From assembly GCA_040877935.1 (NCBI GenBank), contig JBBDNB010000018.1, forward strand, positions 1 through 64,000: a stretch of DNA of 64,000 nt, read 5' to 3'. A program made the translations under genes and the position numbers. Positions 60,992 to 64,000 of the stretch are shown here, piece by piece. This DNA comes from Chitinophagales bacterium (GTDB lineage Bacteria > Bacteroidota > Bacteroidia > Chitinophagales > CAIOSU01). Below the pieces are notes generated by a model, which saw only the letters and a program-made list of their open reading frames with translations, was not told the DNA's origin and did not search any database. Positions within the stretch are counted from its first letter, which is position 1, and each line of letters opens with the position of its first letter.

Positions 60992-63900
60992 ATGAACCAA
61001 TCGGCTTTAAAGACTTACCTGACCTTTATTTTATTATTTTATACGCTTATTTCATATTCACAGAATTATACGGTTTTGGGCGATGCCGTTCAACTTAGCG
61101 GATGTGATTGTTACCGCTTTACTCAAAATGCCAACAACCAGGGCGGGGCTATTTATCAAGTTCAAACCATCAACTTAAATAATTCTTTTGACTTTACTTT
61201 TTCTGTCTTTTTAGGTTGTAATAATGGCAGTGGTGCAGACGGATTGGTGTTTGTACTAACCAGCAACCCAAATGGACTCGGACAAAGAGGCGGAGGACTT
61301 GGTTATGCCGGAGGAAATCAGCCATTTTCACTGGGTGTGGAATTTGATACTTATTACAATTCACAAAATTCAGATCTGCAGCAACACCATATTGGCATAA
61401 ACTCAGGAGGAAACATCAATCACAATGTAGCCGGACCGGTTCCCGCTGTTGCAGGTGGTGCTAATATAGATGATTGTCAAAATCATACTGTTCGAATAGT
61501 CTGGGATGTTAACACCAACACATACTCTATTTATTTTGACGGCAACCTAATGCTCACACAGGTATTTCCTAATCTGGTTGACGACTATTTTGATGGCAAT
61601 CCAATTGTAAACTGGGGATGGTCGGGAGCTACAGGAGGGAGCACAAATGAACAAAGAGTTTGTGTGGAAAGCACTTCCAATTGGGTAGCCGGGGTCAACT
61701 ACCAGTCCTGCTCACCAAGTATTCAGTTTACTGATGTTTCTACAAGTAATGTTGGAAACATCCAATCCTGGGCATGGGATTTTGGTGATGGCAACACTTC
61801 TACACAACAAAACCCAACACATACTTATTCCGGAAACGGTACATACAATGTAAACCTTACCATTACAAATATAAATGGTTGTGCCAATGATTTCAGTCAT
61901 CCTGTAGTAATTGAGGACTCTATTGTACTCAGTGCAGTAATGAACGAACCTCCCTGTAACGGAGGCAGCAATGGAAGCATTGAAATTACTCCAAGTCAAG
62001 GTTTTGGTCCCTCGGCAGGATATGGTGGATATAGTTATGATTGGAGTAACGGATCCAGCCAAGGTAACAATATTGGTATTACTGCAGGAACTTATACCGT
62101 AACCGTAACTGATGGTGTCTGTAACACTGTGGGGCAATATACACTGGACCAACCTACTCCGCTTACTGCAAATACAAATGCAACAGACGCCAGTTGCGGA
62201 GCAAATGACGGATCTGTTTCAATAACAATTTCCGGAGGAACACCGCCCTATCAAAATATCTCTTGGGCTGGAGTTCCCGGAGCTACACGAACTGGACTTG
62301 GTCCCGGAATGTACATTGCTGATTTTGAAGATGCCAACGGTTGTTCTGCTCTATTGCAATATACCGCAACAGTTGGCGATCTTCCTTGTGGAATCAATAC
62401 AAATATTAGCTCTACTGATGTAAGTTGCTTGGGCGGTAGTGATGGGACAATATCCATAAGCGTAACCGGAGGATCACCACCTGCAACTATGAGCTGGAAT
62501 CATGGGCCTAATGGATTCAATATTAATGGTTTAGCTGCCGGTACTTACACCTATAATTACAGTGATGATGCAAGTCCAGCCAACGATTTTAGTGGTTCTG
62601 TAACCATTTCCGAACCTCCTGTAGCGCTACAAGGCAACTTAACAACTATAAATACTTCTTGTGAGGGAATAAATGACGGATCGGCAGTAGCTTCAGTTAC
62701 ATCCGGAGGAAACCCGCCCTATACCTATAATTGGAGCGGAGGATTGCCCAACAACCCTGTAGTCAATAACCTCTCTCCCGGTCCTGTTTCTGTAACTATT
62801 ATTGACAACCTTGACTGTGAAGTTACATTAGATGACAGTATCACCGGACCTTCTGAGCTTTTGCTTGCAATTGATGCTGTAGATGATTCCTGTTATCAGG
62901 CAGGAACAGGCAGTGCAAATGCAAATGTCAGCGGTGGAAATCCACCTTATACCTACTTTTGGAACAATGTTTCTTCTGCACAAAATAACTTAGAACTCAG
63001 TGCCGGAACCTATACAGTAACAGTAACGGATAACAAAGGCTGTACTATTATAGACAGTACAGTGATTGGCGAGCCGGCAGATTTTAGTTACAATCTCGAT
63101 ATTGAAAATGTAACTTGTTCCGGTGATTCCAACGGAAGTATAGAGATCGCAAACCTTATTGGTGGAACAGCACCATATACTTATGCATGGACACCACCAC
63201 AACTTTCAGGAAATAACCCAACAGGTCTTGGAGCTGGAACTTATAGCTTCACTGTAAATGATGCAAATAGCTGCAACTTCTCTGACAGCGTAGAAATTAC
63301 TGAGCCAGATTCCGCTTTATTTGTAAGCCACACACATACCGATGTCTCTTGTTTTGGGGCAGATGACGGAAGCATTACACTTTATATAAGTGGTGGAACA
63401 GCACCCTATTCTTATATGAGCAACCTTATTCCAAATGACAGCATCACAATTGATAATCTTCCTCCCGGCTTCTTTTCTGGAAATATTGAAGATGCAAATG
63501 GCTGTACTTTTTTTGTGAGCCAGACTATTTCTGAACCAGCCCACATAGCCATTACAGAAACACATATAGATGCAAGCTGTTTTGGTATAAGCGATGGATC
63601 CATTGATATCACTGTATTTGGTGGTATTTCACCTTATAGTTTTGAATGGAGTGATACCGTATATACGGAAGACAGAAACAATCTTTCGGCAGGAACTTAC
63701 AATCTCACTATTATTGATTCAAACTCATGTGAGGATTCTATAAGTATAGCAATAGATGAACCTGCTGAAGTACCACTCACAATTGATGTTACAGATGCAG
63801 ATTGTTTTGGCGATTTAGGGAGTGCTACAGCCATACCATCTGAAGGTTCGGGGCCATACGATTTTCAATGGGACAATTCATCGGAGAATAGTGCTACAGT

Positions 63901-64000
63901 TGCATTGATAAATGGCAATCACAATGTTACAGCCACTTCTTCTGAAGGTTGTGAACAAACTGCAACTTTCACTATTAATTCTCAGCCACAAATCATTTTA
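60992..64000 (+). CDS. Lectin/PKD/SprB-repeat surface protein (incomplete at window end)
   Basis: At least 1,003 codons run open to the right edge with no stop. A signal peptide (TFILLFYTLISYSQ) is followed by an L-type lectin-like domain (about 25-225; GGAIYQVQTINLNNSFDFTF, ADGLVFVLTSNPNGLG, FSLGVEFDTYYNS, VRIVWDVNTNTYSIYFDG). A PKD domain follows (about 230-305; WAWDFGDGNTSTQQNPTHTY), then at least nine SprB repeats of about 70 residues (SC.G..DGSI.I...GG..PYTY.W). It is expected to end in a T9SS sorting domain outside the window. It is a predicted carbohydrate-binding surface adhesin. Confidence 0.87.
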   Translation, partial: MNQSALKTYLTFILLFYTLISYSQNYTVLGDAVQLSGCDCYRFTQNANNQGGAIYQVQTINLNNSFDFTFSVFLGCNNGSGADGLVFVLTSNPNGLGQRGGGLGYAGGNQPFSLGVEFDTYYNSQNSDLQQHHIGINSGGNINHNVAGPVPAVAGGANIDDCQNHTVRIVWDVNTNTYSIYFDGNLMLTQVFPNLVDDYFDGNPIVNWGWSGATGGSTNEQRVCVESTSNWVAGVNYQSCSPSIQFTDVSTSNVGNIQSWAWDFGDGNTSTQQNPTHTYSGNGTYNVNLTITNINGCANDFSHPVVIEDSIVLSAVMNEPPCNGGSNGSIEITPSQGFGPSAGYGGYSYDWSNGSSQGNNIGITAGTYTVTVTDGVCNTVGQYTLDQPTPLTANTNATDASCGANDGSVSITISGGTPPYQNISWAGVPGATRTGLGPGMYIADFEDANGCSALLQYTATVGDLPCGINTNISSTDVSCLGGSDGTISISVTGGSPPATMSWNHGPNGFNINGLAAGTYTYNYSDDASPANDFSGSVTISEPPVALQGNLTTINTSCEGINDGSAVASVTSGGNPPYTYNWSGGLPNNPVVNNLSPGPVSVTIIDNLDCEVTLDDSITGPSELLLAIDAVDDSCYQAGTGSANANVSGGNPPYTYFWNNVSSAQNNLELSAGTYTVTVTDNKGCTIIDSTVIGEPADFSYNLDIENVTCSGDSNGSIEIANLIGGTAPYTYAWTPPQLSGNNPTGLGAGTYSFTVNDANSCNFSDSVEITEPDSALFVSHTHTDVSCFGADDGSITLYISGGTAPYSYMSNLIPNDSITIDNLPPGFFSGNIEDANGCTFFVSQTISEPAHIAITETHIDASCFGISDGSIDITVFGGISPYSFEWSDTVYTEDRNNLSAGTYNLTIIDSNSCEDSISIAIDEPAEVPLTIDVTDADCFGDLGSATAIPSEGSGPYDFQWDNSSENSATVALINGNHNVTATSSEGCEQTATFTINSQPQIIL

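Overview
The window is AT-rich chromosomal DNA from a member of the Bacteroidota, probably a free-living lineage of the gliding/type IX secretion (T9SS) kind. The evidence is a SprB-repeat protein with a gliding-motility C-terminal domain followed by a PorP/SprF gene, a porQ-cmk pair, several FadL/OmpA-like outer-membrane barrels, short promoters of the TTG-N(19-23)-TAnnTTTG type, and few Shine-Dalgarno sequences. I saw no rRNA, tRNA or CRISPR array, and no integrase or transposase gene. A species cannot be named from the sequence alone.

Layout. 1-2.4 kb is an accessory patch: two type II toxin-antitoxin modules (RelE/HigB-XRE and ParD-ParE) between exact 61-nt direct repeats, with attC-like imperfect hairpins before each module and degenerate dispersed repeats after them. 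2.4-4.7 kb holds a small leucine-rich-repeat protein, holA and AMP nucleosidase. 4.8-9.3 kb is a T9SS cell-surface pair (SprB-like adhesin plus PorP/SprF). 9.4-13.7 kb has a glycosyltransferase with a UDP-GlcNAc 2-epimerase remnant on its tail, a secreted GDPD, a 2OG-Fe(II) oxygenase, a SPOUT RNA methyltransferase and a membrane protein. 13.8-17.3 kb encodes fatty-acid beta-oxidation (multifunctional hydratase/dehydrogenase and thiolase), functionally matched by etfB-etfA at 23.6-25.3 kb. 17.7-28.4 kb is mostly housekeeping: fatty-acid hydroxylase, porQ-cmk, Crp-like regulator, DinB, tilS-TPR, etfBA, and a bifunctional nuclease-nucleoside transporter-TPR operon.

28.4-32.2 kb has a paraoxonase-like lactonase, a 4-hydroxybutyrate-type CoA-transferase and an MFS transporter; the lactonase and transporter share a ~50-nt upstream element, which suggests one lactone/hydroxy-acid utilisation unit. 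32.4-37.9 kb has dnaK, lipoproteins, a stress-type coiled-coil protein and a striking sterol C-24 methyltransferase (SMT/Erg6) homologue. 38.0-47.2 kb is one giant secreted protein of about 3,040 residues built from four families of Ig/PKD-like repeats. 47.6-50.6 kb is an operon of two tandem secreted sphingomyelinase-like phosphodiesterases and a HAD phosphatase. 50.6-53.3 kb is a queD-folE-fabD-OMP operon. 53.4-57.8 kb encodes outer-membrane proteins, one with ComEA-like helix-hairpin-helix motifs in front of a barrel. 58.0-60.8 kb has YceI, a Sua5/YciO protein and an APC permease. From 60,992 to the right edge runs an incomplete lectin-PKD-SprB-repeat surface protein.

The observations most worth following are the SMT homologue, the attC-like toxin-antitoxin cassettes, the lactonase/CoA-transferase/MFS group with its shared element, the two-family tandem repeat architecture of the giant protein, and the secreted phosphodiesterase/phosphatase operon.
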